A stretch of 64,000 nt of DNA from Nostoc flagelliforme FACHB-838 (GCF_014698065.1 NZ_JACJSI010000016.1:47417-111416), one strand, 5' to 3'. Counted from the first letter of the stretch, positions 53,661 through 63,216 are shown. Numbers and translations are program-made. Notes: generated by a model from the letters alone, not told the origin.

Positions 53661-55358
53661 ATGTCTGTTGAAAGCGCACGAGCCTTTTATGAGCGGATAG
53701 CCACGGATGAAGCCTTCCAAAAGGAACTCCGAAATGCTGCCAGTGATAATCAACGCCTAGAGATTGCACTAGCTGCTGGCTACAATTTTACACAACAAGA
53801 ATTAGCTCAAATCTCAAAGTCAGGTGATAGTATCAGTGATGCAGAGCTAGATGCGATCGCAGGTGGGCTAAAGGCCGTCCCTTATCAGCCACCCACCAAG
53901 GTATGGTCGGGTTTAGAGCAAATCGGCTCAATTAAACTCTTGCGTCGGTTCTTTAACTCCTCTGCCTGGTCTATCAGAACGAAACTCTCGGTAGCACTGC
54001 TTACAGTTGCCCTCATACCGATGAGCTTCACCACGTATCACAACCTCCAAGAAAGTCTTAAGAGTGCAGAGGACAGCGAATACCGCAAACTGGAACTCTT
54101 AGCCACCAGTAATGCTAGTCGCCTCGACCAGCTAATTATCGATATCCAGCGTGTTGCCGTCCAAGTCAGCACTGATAAGGATGTAGTGGGTTTTCTGGCT
54201 GCTACTAATCCTCAGAAGCAAACAGCCTTCCGCTCCTCGATGCAACGAACGTTAGATAACGTCTTTCGCTCCAACCCCGACTATGATGTTGTCTACATCA
54301 TAGATACAAAGGGGCGCTGCCTTGCTGCCACCGACCCCACATTCATTGCTCAAAACTACGCTTTTCGTGAATACTTCCGCTTGAGCATCCAGGGTCGTCC
54401 TTACGTCTCTGGCATTATAGTTGGTACAACGAGTGGACGACCAGGCATTTACTTCTCCAACCCTGTACGGTCTGAGGGCGGCAAGATTGTCGGAGTAGCG
54501 GTCTTAAAAATTAAGGGAGAAGACATCTGGGCGATTGTAAATGCGTTGCAGGCTGGATCTCAAAGTTATGCCTTCTTGGTTGACGAGCATGGCGTAATCA
54601 TCAGCCATCCTGATAAATCGCTGCTTTATCATAGCCTAGTCCCCTTGCCAGCTAATAAACAACAGCAGAGCGAAACCGATAGGCTTTATGGTGTCGATCA
54701 AATCAAAAGCTTGGACGTTCCAGAGTTAGCAGCTGCGATCGTGGGAGCTAAACAGACAAGTCACACCAGCTATTATTCTCCAATTGAGCAGACACGGCAG
54801 ATGGTCGGCTTTGCTCCTTTACAAGAGCAACCTTGGGTGTTAGGGGTGAACAAAGTCCACGCACAGTTTGATGCTCCCTTGAATGAACTCATTTGGCAGA
54901 ATAGCTACAGCTTACTGGCAGTAGGAGCGATCGCAACAATCATCGCCTTGATTTTAGCGCAAAGTATTGCCAAACCGATTCGTGCGCTAACAAAAGCAGC
55001 ACAATCACTGGTAGAGCAGGATGATTTTGATACTCATCAGTTAGCTAAGGTGTCTGACGCAAATGATGATATTGGTCAATTGGTGCGTGTTTTCCTGCAA
55101 ATGGCCCAAGAGGTGAAGGCGCGAGAGCAAAAGCTGCAACAGCAAGTGATGGAATTAAACGTTGAAATTGACGAAGCGAAAAAGGCACGTCAGGTAGCTG
55201 ACATCACACAGACAGATTATTTCCAGGAACTGCAACAAAAAGCGCAAAAAATCAAGGGGCGAATGCCCAAAAATGATGAAACAAAAACCGACTATTTCCA
55301 ACAGTTACACCAAAAAGCACAAAATCTTAAAGATCGCGTTGTAAAAATAGCTGATTGA
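53661..55358 (+). CDS. Nif11 leader fused to a transmembrane dCache/HAMP-like sensor
   Basis: 565 residues. Residues 1-69 form a Nif11-type RiPP leader ending in a double-glycine site (LDAIAGG). Then comes a membrane segment (about 107-126), an extracytoplasmic dCache-like sensor domain (about 130-410; DYDVVYIIDTKGRCLAATDP), a second membrane segment (about 416-438), a HAMP-like region (about 438-490), a coiled coil, and two C-terminal copies of TDYFQxLxQKAQxxKxR (about 522-563). There is no methyl-accepting, kinase or cyclase output. The fusion of a RiPP leader to a sensor is unusual. Heads the operon with the ATPase and HExxH genes. Confidence 0.85.
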   Translation: MSVESARAFYERIATDEAFQKELRNAASDNQRLEIALAAGYNFTQQELAQISKSGDSISDAELDAIAGGLKAVPYQPPTKVWSGLEQIGSIKLLRRFFNSSAWSIRTKLSVALLTVALIPMSFTTYHNLQESLKSAEDSEYRKLELLATSNASRLDQLIIDIQRVAVQVSTDKDVVGFLAATNPQKQTAFRSSMQRTLDNVFRSNPDYDVVYIIDTKGRCLAATDPTFIAQNYAFREYFRLSIQGRPYVSGIIVGTTSGRPGIYFSNPVRSEGGKIVGVAVLKIKGEDIWAIVNALQAGSQSYAFLVDEHGVIISHPDKSLLYHSLVPLPANKQQQSETDRLYGVDQIKSLDVPELAAAIVGAKQTSHTSYYSPIEQTRQMVGFAPLQEQPWVLGVNKVHAQFDAPLNELIWQNSYSLLAVGAIATIIALILAQSIAKPIRALTKAAQSLVEQDDFDTHQLAKVSDANDDIGQLVRVFLQMAQEVKAREQKLQQQVMELNVEIDEAKKARQVADITQTDYFQELQQKAQKIKGRMPKNDETKTDYFQQLHQKAQNLKDRVVKIAD

Positions 55359-55414
55359 ACAAATCCCCAGATAGCAACTATATCAAAGTTTTCACATAGC
55401 TAGGGTATGGCATT

Positions 55415-56227
55415 ATGTCCAAAATTGTATCTATTCATTCGTTTCGTGGTGGTACGGGAAAATCAAATTTAACTGCTAACTTAGCAGCTACTATTGCCCG
55501 TCTTGGAAAACGTGTAGGTGTTATTGACACCGATATTCAATCACCAGGAATTCATATCATTTTCGGTCTAGACGAGGAAAAGATGAATCGCTCCCTCAAT
55601 GACTACTTGTGGGGTCGCTGTATGATTAAAGATGCTGCCTACGATGTCAGTCATACTTTAAATGCAGAAGGTGAAACATCTAGAGCAAATGGCAGCCTCT
55701 ACCTGATTCCTTCCAGTATTAAAGCAGGTGAAATTTCCCGTATCTTGCGCGAGGGTTATGACGTAGGCAAACTCAACGACGGCTTTGAGGATTTAATCCG
55801 CTATCTCAACCTGGACTATTTGTTGATTGATACTCACCCTGGTTTAAATGAAGAAACCTTACTAGCGATCGCTATTTCTGATATCTTAGTCGTCATCCTG
55901 CGTCCAGACCGCCAAGACTTCCAGGGTACTGCGGTAACAGTGGAGGTAGCGAAAAAATTAAAAGTGGACAAAATGCTTTTGGTAATTAATAAGGTGCTAC
56001 CAGCAATGGATTTCAACGCTCTCCAACAACAAATGGAAACAATCTACAACACTCCAGTGGCTGGTATTGTGCCTCTTTCTGAAGAGATAATTCAGTTAGC
56101 CAGCAGTGGTTTGTTTTGCTTGCGTTACGCTGACCATCCATTTAGCCAAACGGTGCAAGAAATTGCTCGGCAGATTATGGATCGGGTTGAGTTAAAGGAG
56201 GTATTAATGGGAGGCGATCGCACTTGA
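55415..56227 (+). CDS. MinD/ParA-type ATPase
   Basis: 270 residues. Deviant Walker A is RGGTGKS at 11-17; the signature lysine that normally starts KGGxGKT is Arg here. Walker A' DTDIQSPG follows, and LLIDTHPGL is the B motif. It is of the type that positions complexes on membranes or DNA. No ParB or MinC gene is nearby. Overlaps the next gene's TTG start. Likely partners are the sensor protein upstream or the HExxH protein downstream. Confidence 0.85.
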   Translation: MSKIVSIHSFRGGTGKSNLTANLAATIARLGKRVGVIDTDIQSPGIHIIFGLDEEKMNRSLNDYLWGRCMIKDAAYDVSHTLNAEGETSRANGSLYLIPSSIKAGEISRILREGYDVGKLNDGFEDLIRYLNLDYLLIDTHPGLNEETLLAIAISDILVVILRPDRQDFQGTAVTVEVAKKLKVDKMLLVINKVLPAMDFNALQQQMETIYNTPVAGIVPLSEEIIQLASSGLFCLRYADHPFSQTVQEIARQIMDRVELKEVLMGGDRT

Positions 56228-57432
56228 ACAATCAACACCAACTTCGTGCTAATGTACTTGCCTCCTATGGTGCTACCGCAAGGGAGACAGAAGAATTGCT
56301 TGCTTACAATCAAAACATCTTTGATCGCAGTTTTTCAAAACTCCCTGCCAAGTTTCCGCTTCCACCCGAACCCCATGTAGCCGCTTGGGAAGAATATGCC
56401 ACTTTTGCTCAAGAGGTGGGAGTTTTTCAAGCTTTATCAAGCAAGTTGGTACAGTTAAAATTCCCCATACTCGAAGGCATCAGTCAAACTGAGGCATACC
56501 GCTTTGCTACTCGTAAGGGTGTTTCAGTGGATGGCATGATTGAGGCGACTGGTTTGATTTTGCAGCAACCCGAACAACTCCAGTTGATGCTACATCAAAG
56601 CTTGGCTGGAGTCATCCCGGTTTTGCTCACCAGAAACCGAGATGACTTTGTTTCTTTGGTACAGGCGCTAACAATGCGGAATGAACCACTACCAGTCCCT
56701 GCTTCTATGGGAGCTTGCATGGTTACTGGTTTCAACAACTGGGATCGGGTTCGCCAGTATCGCCAACAATGGTCAGTGAAAAATTTTGGTAACTGCTCCG
56801 AAAGTAGTTGGTTAGAAGAATTTGGGCGACTAATCCCGCAAAAGCAGCTCTATCAAGATCGGTTGATTATTTTGAGTGACGGTTTTTATAGCAATGTTTC
56901 AGCCAGCGACATCGGACTTTCGGAAGTAGAATGGCGGCGTATTTCCCTTAATATTCGCCTAGAACATGAATCTACTCACTACTTCACACACCGCTTATTT
57001 GGCTCCATGCGGAATAATCTACTCGACGAACTGATTGCCGACTACAGAGGTATTGTGGCAGCTATCGGACACTATCGGGCTGATTGGTTTTTGCGTTTTC
57101 TGGGGCTGGAGGCATTTCCAGATTACCGAGAAGGAGGCAGATTGCAAAATTACCGGGGTCAACCGCCGCTTTCAGAGGGCGCATTTAAGATTCTGCAAGC
57201 ATTGGTGAAGTCTGCTGCTGAGAATTTGGAACGCTTTGATGCTGAACATGGAGGCGAGTTAAGAACTCTCAATAGTCAACCAATTATGTTAATAGTTTTG
57301 ACTTATTTGACATTAGAAGAATTGGCTGACTCTCAGGCGCATTCCTATATCCAAAAAATTTTATACCAATTGCCGACAACTCTCACAGAGGGGCAAGCGG
57401 AGCATCCAGAAACTGAACTTAAATTTATATGA
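56224..57432 (+). CDS. Uncharacterised 402-residue protein with HExxH motif
   Basis: No family that I can name with certainty. Contains H248-E249-S-T-H252 and, 16 residues later, E269 (LLDELIADYRG), the layout of a gluzincin/metallopeptidase active site. The rest is helical and lacks a signal peptide or membrane segment. Start TTG at 56224 overlaps the ATPase stop. If it is a peptidase it could cleave the leader of the Nif11-type protein, but that is inference. Confidence 0.6.
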   Translation: MNNQHQLRANVLASYGATARETEELLAYNQNIFDRSFSKLPAKFPLPPEPHVAAWEEYATFAQEVGVFQALSSKLVQLKFPILEGISQTEAYRFATRKGVSVDGMIEATGLILQQPEQLQLMLHQSLAGVIPVLLTRNRDDFVSLVQALTMRNEPLPVPASMGACMVTGFNNWDRVRQYRQQWSVKNFGNCSESSWLEEFGRLIPQKQLYQDRLIILSDGFYSNVSASDIGLSEVEWRRISLNIRLEHESTHYFTHRLFGSMRNNLLDELIADYRGIVAAIGHYRADWFLRFLGLEAFPDYREGGRLQNYRGQPPLSEGAFKILQALVKSAAENLERFDAEHGGELRTLNSQPIMLIVLTYLTLEELADSQAHSYIQKILYQLPTTLTEGQAEHPETELKFI

Positions 57433-57435
57433 GTT

Positions 57436-58518
57436 ATGACTGAAGTTTTACTTAAGGAATTGAATAATAGCGACATCAATTGGATGATAGCTACAGGTCA
57501 AAAAAAGGAAATACCTGCTGGCACTATCCTTGTGCAGCAAGGAAAAGCCCTAGATATCCTACACATCATACTGGATGGAACATTCACAATTACTGTTTCG
57601 CAAGCTACAAACAATCCTCTCGATCGAGCTTTTGCAGCTATGGAGGATAGCGAAACATTAGGACGAGAGATTGCGCGGGTTTCAAGTGGTGAGATAATAG
57701 GAGAAATCCCGTTTATTAATGTCCGCCCAGCTGCTACCACTGTTGAAGCTGCTGAAAATTCGTTGGTAATATCTATTTCTCGGCAGCAATTGACCGCAAA
57801 ATTGCAGCAGGATATTGGTTTTGCATCTCGATTTTATCGAGCGATCGCTATTCTACTTGCAAACAGAATCGCTCAACTTGGCCATAGCAAACTTGTTAAG
57901 AGCAATACGCTCAGAGATATGCTGTTTGTTTTGGAACAATTGCATGATAGTGACATCGATTGGCTGATTGCTACAGGTACTAGTCAAAAAATTGCCGCTA
58001 ACAAAGTACTCATCCGTGAGGGAGGGCCTGTGGATGCGCTTTATATACTACTGGATGGAACAATGACAGTTTCTGTTTCTGAGGATGAACGCAATCCCCT
58101 AACTCGCGCCTTTGCAGCTTTAGAGGGTGAAGAAACTACAAGCAGAGAGATAGCAAAATTATCAAAGGGCGAAATCGTTGGAGAAACAGCTTTCATTGAT
58201 ACCCGTTTGCCTTTTGCCACTATCAGGGCTATTGGAGACTCGCTTGTATTATCAATTCCTCGACAACAATTAGCAGCGAAATTACAACAGGATATAGGTT
58301 TTGCTTCTCGATTTTATCGGGTGATTGCTACCTTGCTTGCAAATCGATTACAGGAAATGTTCAGTCGGCTTGGTTATGGCAGACGTATTTATAGCAAAGG
58401 TCAATCACTGGATGAAAATGTTGAATATGAAGATGAACTGGATTCTAATATTTTAGATAACATGGCACTGGCTGGAACAAGATTTGATTGGATGTTAAGC
58501 CGTTTAAGAAAAAATTAG
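57436..58518 (+). CDS. Protein with two cyclic-nucleotide-binding domains
   Basis: 360 residues, two tandem copies (about 10-155 and 170-320) of a cNMP-binding beta barrel, each with LHIILDGTFTITVS / LYILLDGTMTVSVS and GEIIGEIPFI / GEIVGETAFI phosphate-binding cassettes. No DNA-binding HTH. The last 40 residues are acidic. Starts 3 bp after the HExxH gene. Probably senses cAMP or cGMP, or is a structural/regulatory scaffold; an Arg in the cassette is not obvious, so ligand binding is not certain. Confidence 0.82.
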   Translation: MTEVLLKELNNSDINWMIATGQKKEIPAGTILVQQGKALDILHIILDGTFTITVSQATNNPLDRAFAAMEDSETLGREIARVSSGEIIGEIPFINVRPAATTVEAAENSLVISISRQQLTAKLQQDIGFASRFYRAIAILLANRIAQLGHSKLVKSNTLRDMLFVLEQLHDSDIDWLIATGTSQKIAANKVLIREGGPVDALYILLDGTMTVSVSEDERNPLTRAFAALEGEETTSREIAKLSKGEIVGETAFIDTRLPFATIRAIGDSLVLSIPRQQLAAKLQQDIGFASRFYRVIATLLANRLQEMFSRLGYGRRIYSKGQSLDENVEYEDELDSNILDNMALAGTRFDWMLSRLRKN

Positions 58519-58594
58519 ATTTATTTCGATACTGATAACTAATATAATTGATAACTGTTTTAACAGTGCTGTCTGTTCGTCCCATCTCCTCAAG

Positions 58595-59035
58595 ATGCAC
58601 ACTATGAAAATTGACCGATTGCAGGAACTTAAGCAAAAACTGACGGACATTGCAGACTTGTCCGATATTTGGTCATTTTATATGGATCATTTTGCGGATA
58701 AGCTAGAATTCACTGACCTGGGTAAGCCTGTTTATAATCAATATTTAGATACTGTCCTCCACAAAATTTGTCAGCAGATGTTTGACAGGGCAGTCAAGAT
58801 TACTGACTTCTTCCTGATCTGTATAGCTGCGTATCATTTATTTCATGGAGCTTTCCAAGTTGAAGGGCGTATTGGGGGTGTGATTTATTTCCAGGATATA
58901 AAAATTGGGTTACTTGCGGTGTCGGCAGATTATCCCCCTACCGACGCAGTTAAGTATTCACGTTTTTCTGAGATAATTCAACTGCCGACACCTAATCGCA
59001 ACGATGTCTACGACGGGCTACGCCTATGCAATTGA
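58595..59035 (+). CDS. Small hypothetical protein with repeat-derived C-terminus
   Basis: 146 residues, no recognised family. Alpha/beta composition with KLEFTDLGKPVYN and GAFQVEGRIGGVIYFQDIKIG. The last 11 residues (NDVYDGLRLCN) come from a 29-bp dispersed repeat (59002-59029) and so are probably not native. Same strand and spacing as the operon above. Confidence 0.6.
   Translation: MHTMKIDRLQELKQKLTDIADLSDIWSFYMDHFADKLEFTDLGKPVYNQYLDTVLHKICQQMFDRAVKITDFFLICIAAYHLFHGAFQVEGRIGGVIYFQDIKIGLLAVSADYPPTDAVKYSRFSEIIQLPTPNRNDVYDGLRLCN
59002..59029 (+). repeat. 29-bp dispersed repeat at the 3' end of a gene
   Basis: Third copy of the GATGTCTACGACGGGCTACG-type repeat; it supplies the last codons of the 146-residue gene. 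Confidence 0.7.
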
Positions 59036-59176
59036 GATTCAGTCTTTAATGTATGGTCAAAGGAATCCCGTTATCTTTGGGTTTTAATTTGAGAATAAAT
59101 GGCACAGCTTTTAATACCCAATCGGACACGGGTGTATAATTAGCAGCTTCTTCAATATTTTAAATAGTAGAAAAAT

Positions 59177-59596
59177 ATGGAAAAAACAGCTATTATTACC
59201 GCAAATACAACCAATAAAAATGTTATTAAGCGGATCTTAGTTTGTGATGATATAGCTGATAACTCTTTCTTGATGAAAACCATTTTAGAAGCAGAGAACT
59301 GTTTGGTTGAAAGTGTTGATTCGGGTGCAGCAGTGCTAACCTTTCTTGAAACCGACCCTAACCCACCTGACTTGCTAATATTAGATATTCAAATGCCTGT
59401 AATGGATGGATTTGAAGTTGTTCAACGCTTGAGAGAATTAACTAAATTCCAATTTCTACCAATTCTTTTGGTCACAAGTTTTGATTATAATCTTAATAAG
59501 ATGAATGGTATAAAATGTGATGGATTTATCCAGAAGCCCATTGACATTGATACAGTCACCTCTAAAGTGCGAGAGATTTTAGACCGAAATTCTTAA
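59177..59596 (+). CDS. CheY-like single-domain response regulator
   Basis: 139 residues. Acidic pair D24-D25, phospho-acceptor D70 (LLILDIQMPVMDG), and a conserved Lys in FIQKP. No output domain. End of the Nif11-sensor operon by spacing (141 bp after the previous gene), likely the signal carrier of that group. Confidence 0.88.
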   Translation: MEKTAIITANTTNKNVIKRILVCDDIADNSFLMKTILEAENCLVESVDSGAAVLTFLETDPNPPDLLILDIQMPVMDGFEVVQRLRELTKFQFLPILLVTSFDYNLNKMNGIKCDGFIQKPIDIDTVTSKVREILDRNS

Positions 59597-60007
59597 AGAT
59601 TCCCTCATAAATGCTAGCTACTTCATTGATACATTAGGGTTATGAATGATGCGATTGCTGTAAGGTTGCTTGAACATATCTTATTAATGCATCCGGCTCA
59701 AAGGGCTTTCGGCTAACGGGAGCATCTCAGTTTTTGAAGTGGCTCAAACCGACAATAATCCATTGAGGTAAGCACAGCGATGAGCCAGGACTTGAACATC
59801 TGTGAGAGGTTAAGATAAAACGCATTTTGTCAATCAGTTAAAATACTCAAAATAATTTAAATAAGAATGATAATCAAGATGCTTTTGAATAGCTGAAATA
59901 TTAATTCAAAAACTATTGTAACGACTCAATACCTTGATAAAAATTGGGGAACATTATTCGGTAAATTCAATTACTAAACGAGTTCACAAAAAGTTTGGTT
60001 TACCGCC
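59597..60007. other. Intergenic region
   Basis: AT-rich, no gene or hairpin of note. Marks the border between the intact operon and the IS-fragment zone. Confidence 0.5.
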
Positions 60008-60559
60008 ATGCCCAAGCGACCAAAACACAACTCTGACCACACACAAAAACATCATACTCCTACTATAGATAATGAAGCGATTGCTGCTTACTTAGAAGCT
60101 TTATTAACTCCGGCTATCTTTAATAAACAAAAATATTACAAGCAATTAGGATTACGAGATAGAATTATCAATCTATCCCTGATGGTGGCAGCAGTATTAA
60201 CTTTATTGTGGCGGCAAGTTCCTGGAGTCCAAGAATTAAATCGCTTATTAGCAAGAGAAGATTTATTATGGTGTCGTGCCACAACAGTAGCTCAACAATC
60301 TCTTGCACAAAGATTTTTAGTATTTCCGGCTGAATTATTTGAGCGAGTATTTAAAGATTTACTACCTCGGTTACAACTCAATTGGCAGCAAAGACTGAGG
60401 CGACCATTACCAGATAGTGTTAAGTTTGCATTGCATAATTTTGAGCGAATTTGGATTGCTGACGGGTCGACTCTAGAAGTCTGCCAACCCAAAGATGCGC
60501 TTGTGAGGTCTGGGAAAAGGGGAAAGGGGAAAGGGGAAAGGGGAAAGGGGAAAGGGTAA
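60008..60559 (+). pseudogene. Truncated IS4-family transposase
   Basis: N-terminal 150 residues of an IS4-type transposase, up to the first catalytic Asp (IADGSTLE). After that a low-complexity tail (GKRGKGKGERGKG) encoded by a GGGGAAA repeat replaces the rest; no DDE D2 or E. Non-functional. Confidence 0.85.
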
Positions 60560-60588
60560 GGAGGCGAGCGACGCTCGCCTCCTTACCC
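60554..60588. repeat. Perfect hairpin after the IS4 fragment
   Basis: GGGTAAGGAGGCGAGCG inverted as CGCTCGCCTCCTTACCC: 17-bp arms around a single A. Confidence 0.75.
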
Positions 60589-60651
60589 TCCCCCGCACAC
60601 GATTATCATTTTTATTTAAGTTGCTTTGCGCTTTATTTTAACCTCTCACTG

Positions 60652-60810
60652 ATGGCAAAACAGTCTGTTGGTTTGCCTACGGTAAAAGAACTTAAGATTT
60701 TACGTGACCGTGTTTTATCGGAACTGAAGTTAGGTACGCAAGCATCTGGGTATAAAACTGCCCAGAAGGTTCTCAATCGTTTCATTGCTGAACTAATCGG
60801 TTTAGTTTAG
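60652..60810 (+). CDS. Small 52-residue hypothetical protein
   Basis: ATG frame encoding a Lys/Leu-rich helical peptide (VKELKILRDRVLSELKLG) of 52 residues. No family. The codon use and clean frame fit a small real gene, but there is no ribosome site. Confidence 0.4.
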   Translation: MAKQSVGLPTVKELKILRDRVLSELKLGTQASGYKTAQKVLNRFIAELIGLV

Positions 60811-60979
60811 CTGTTTGGGGAATTCGCCAACGGTATCCCTTGGGGGTCGCTTCGCCTCAGACTGTCGAGAGCTTGTCAGAGAAGGGGGAAGACTTGCCTG
60901 TGGCAATGGACTGCACGACGCTGGCGCTTGTGGACGCTAAACACCAGGGCTTGTAGAACAGGCTTCCCCTACTTCGTTA

Positions 60980-61279
60980 TTGGTTGAAAATTCAGTTTCA
61001 TCTGGAGAAATGAAAGCGGATCATAAAGGCGAAGGTTCCGCCGTATCTACGCTAAATTCTGAAAAATGGTCGCATGAGGCGATTGTTGCGCGGTCAAATA
61101 TGCGACCCGAGCGGATGCAGAAACTGAAAGTTGCGGCGAATTCGGGGCAGAATCCGGGTTTTGACTTCTTGCAACAGTGTTGGAATGGCGATCCGGCTTT
61201 GCAGATTGTGATTAAAAAGGTGCTAGTTAAGTTTCCGCAGTGGGGAATTGCTTGCGTGGATGGGGCGTTGGTGGATTAG
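60980..61279 (+). pseudogene. Fragment of an unknown gene, copy 1
   Basis: Frame of 99 codons. Its second half (KLKVAANSGQNPGFDFLQQC to DGALVD) is closely similar to the end of the fragment at 62200-62550. It starts without a ribosome site and is probably the tail of a once-longer gene. Confidence 0.55.
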
Positions 61280-61668
61280 GACAAGTAGCGATCGCAAAAC
61301 TCAACTGCATCGTACCAGGATACTTGCTCTACAGGTCGTTGATCCCCTTTGAATTCCGATGGATCAGCTTGTAGCTTTCTGTTGACTTGCGGTAGTGCTG
61401 CTACGGCTTTCCACTGTGCTTGGGTAACTGGATATTTGCCCATGCAAAATTGCTGAATGTTTACTAAATGCTGAGGGCTTTCTGAGCCACTAGCCTCTGT
61501 TTTATTCTCTGGTGAACCCATCATAAAACTACCACTCTTGATCAGCACCATTTCAAGAGTGATAGTGTTGTCCAAGTCTTCGGTGAAATATTCGGCTTGA
61601 CGCTGTTGACGTTTGCTTTCTTGACCTTGAGTGTTTAGTATTATTACATCAAATTCCAATAGCTTCAC
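61276..61668 (-). pseudogene. Truncated formylglycine-generating-enzyme-like (SUMF1) protein
   Basis: 130 residues: a short N-terminal part, then the FGE-sulfatase start (LEMVLIKSGSFMMGSPE ... QQFCMGKYPVTQAQWKAV) ending at FCDRYLS, where the family normally continues for another 120-150 residues including the catalytic cysteines. Ends against fragment copy 1. Confidence 0.78.
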
Positions 61669-61735
61669 TTAATTATACCTTTAAATCAGATTTGTATTCA
61701 CTAGCCCCAATCAGTAATGCTACTTTAACCATCCC

Positions 61736-62134
61736 CTACTTGGAAACTGCGGCATTCCACCATTTTTGCCCCGGTGACTCTAGCATTGGTAGTTCCAGGT
61801 AATGATCACGCCATGCCTTTGGCTTCCATTGCTGTTGTAATGCACTAATCAAAATTGCGTTCGAGAAATATTGCTTTTCATGCTTTTGCAACCACAGCAC
61901 ATAGTCAATCGTGCTTCTAAACGCATCCTCTAGCCCGGATGTACAGTCTTCTAGAGACATTTGAACTTCTTGCGAAAAGTTTACCCCAATGGCAACCAAA
62001 GCACGTTCATATTGCTTGAATATCTCGTATTCAACTGAGTCTTGTGACCAAAACCACACGCTTAATACATCTCCCAAATAATCAGCAATTTCTAGATGAT
62101 CAAATTCTACCAAGTCACTTGGTAAGCTCAACAT
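61736..62134 (-). CDS. Hypothetical protein of 132 residues
   Basis: Acidic, helical, Trp-rich; ends LPMLESPGQKWWNAAVSK. No family recognised. A degenerate second copy of its C-terminal part exists at 62725-62850 on the same strand, so it belongs to a duplicated local module. Confidence 0.55.
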   Translation of the reverse strand: MLSLPSDLVEFDHLEIADYLGDVLSVWFWSQDSVEYEIFKQYERALVAIGVNFSQEVQMSLEDCTSGLEDAFRSTIDYVLWLQKHEKQYFSNAILISALQQQWKPKAWRDHYLELPMLESPGQKWWNAAVSK

Positions 62135-62199
62135 TCCTTCATGAAGGTACTTGTTCCGCCGCGCCCATCGCTGAAAATGAAAAATCTTTAAATTCTGCG

Positions 62200-62550
62200 A
62201 TCGCTAATCAAACTCAGGGGCAGGTAGAACAAGGTTATTCTGCTACGTTGTTGGTTGAAAATTCAATTTCGGGTGTAGAAGTCAAAGCAGTTGATGAGGG
62301 TGAAAGTTCCGCCGCGCCTGTCAATTGTTACGTGGTCAAATATGCGGCCTCTACGTATGCTAAATACTGAAAGATGGTCGCATGAGGCGAGAAACTCAAG
62401 GTTGCGGCGAATTCCGAGAATAATCCGGGCTTTGAGTTCTTGCAGGAGTGTTGGGAGGATGACCCGGCTTTGCAGATTGTGATCAAGAAACTACTGGCGA
62501 AGTTTCCGCAGTGGGGTATCGTTTGTGTTGAGGGGGTGTTGATGAAGTGA
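62200..62550 (+). pseudogene. Fragment of an unknown gene, copy 2 (frameshifted)
   Basis: Similar to 60937-61279: LLVENSIS and then, in another frame after a deletion near 62365-62395, KLKVAANSENNPGFEFLQEC to the stop at 62548. Degenerate. Confidence 0.6.
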
Positions 62551-62724
62551 AATGAGTAACGATTCACCATTTCAACTACTAGCGTATTGTAGTACTCGTT
62601 TCCATTAAGAGCGCCAAGCCGTCTCTAGCAACATTTCCTTGCCATTGGTGAACTGCATGAATTCTTGCCCAAAGGCAATAAAATACATCAGCAACTAGGC
62701 GATTACGCACATCCATACCCCCGG

Positions 62725-62850
62725 AGACTGCGGCATTCGGCTACCAACCTATGCGGATTGCAGCACTGGTAATTCTATGTATTCATCGCGTCACTCCACA
62801 GGTTGCCATAGACGAATGCAAAACTCGAATCAAAATGACGTTTGGGAATA
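62725..62850 (-). pseudogene. Degenerate copy of the 132-residue protein's C-terminus
   Basis: The minus strand reads WQPVE-stop-RDEYIELPVLQS, matching WKPKAWRDHYLELPMLES of the gene at 61736-62134, with stops and frameshifts. Confidence 0.55.
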
Positions 62851-63216
62851 TCTGAGAAGCGTAACAATACCCCTCCTGGTGATACGGGTTTGGGGGAAAT
62901 TGAAGCCATGTATGCTCCTGGTGATTCGGGTGGTCCAACATTCATAAATCGATTGATTACTGGTATTGCATCCTTTCGTAATAATAGATTAAACCCACGT
63001 CAGGATGTCAATGACAGAGTTGATTCTTCTTTTGGAGAGATTGCTTATAGTACTTGCGTGTCATACTATGCCAACTTTATAGATGATGTTTTAGCAGGCA
63101 AGATTGTTGCTAGCCGCACGGTTCCAGAACCCTCTACTGTATTAGGCACTGTATTCACTCTCAGTGCTTTGATTATCAGTTCACATTTTAAAAAGAAAGT
63201 AAGTAGAACAAGGTGA
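62842..63216 (+). pseudogene. C-terminal fragment of a trypsin-like protease with PEP-CTERM
   Basis: 124 codons: the catalytic-Ser block APGDSGGPTF and the end of an S1-type fold, then a PEP-CTERM sorting signal (VPEPSTVLGT, hydrophobic segment, basic tail HFKKKVSRTR). The His and Asp part is missing, so the fragment cannot be active. Confidence 0.8.
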
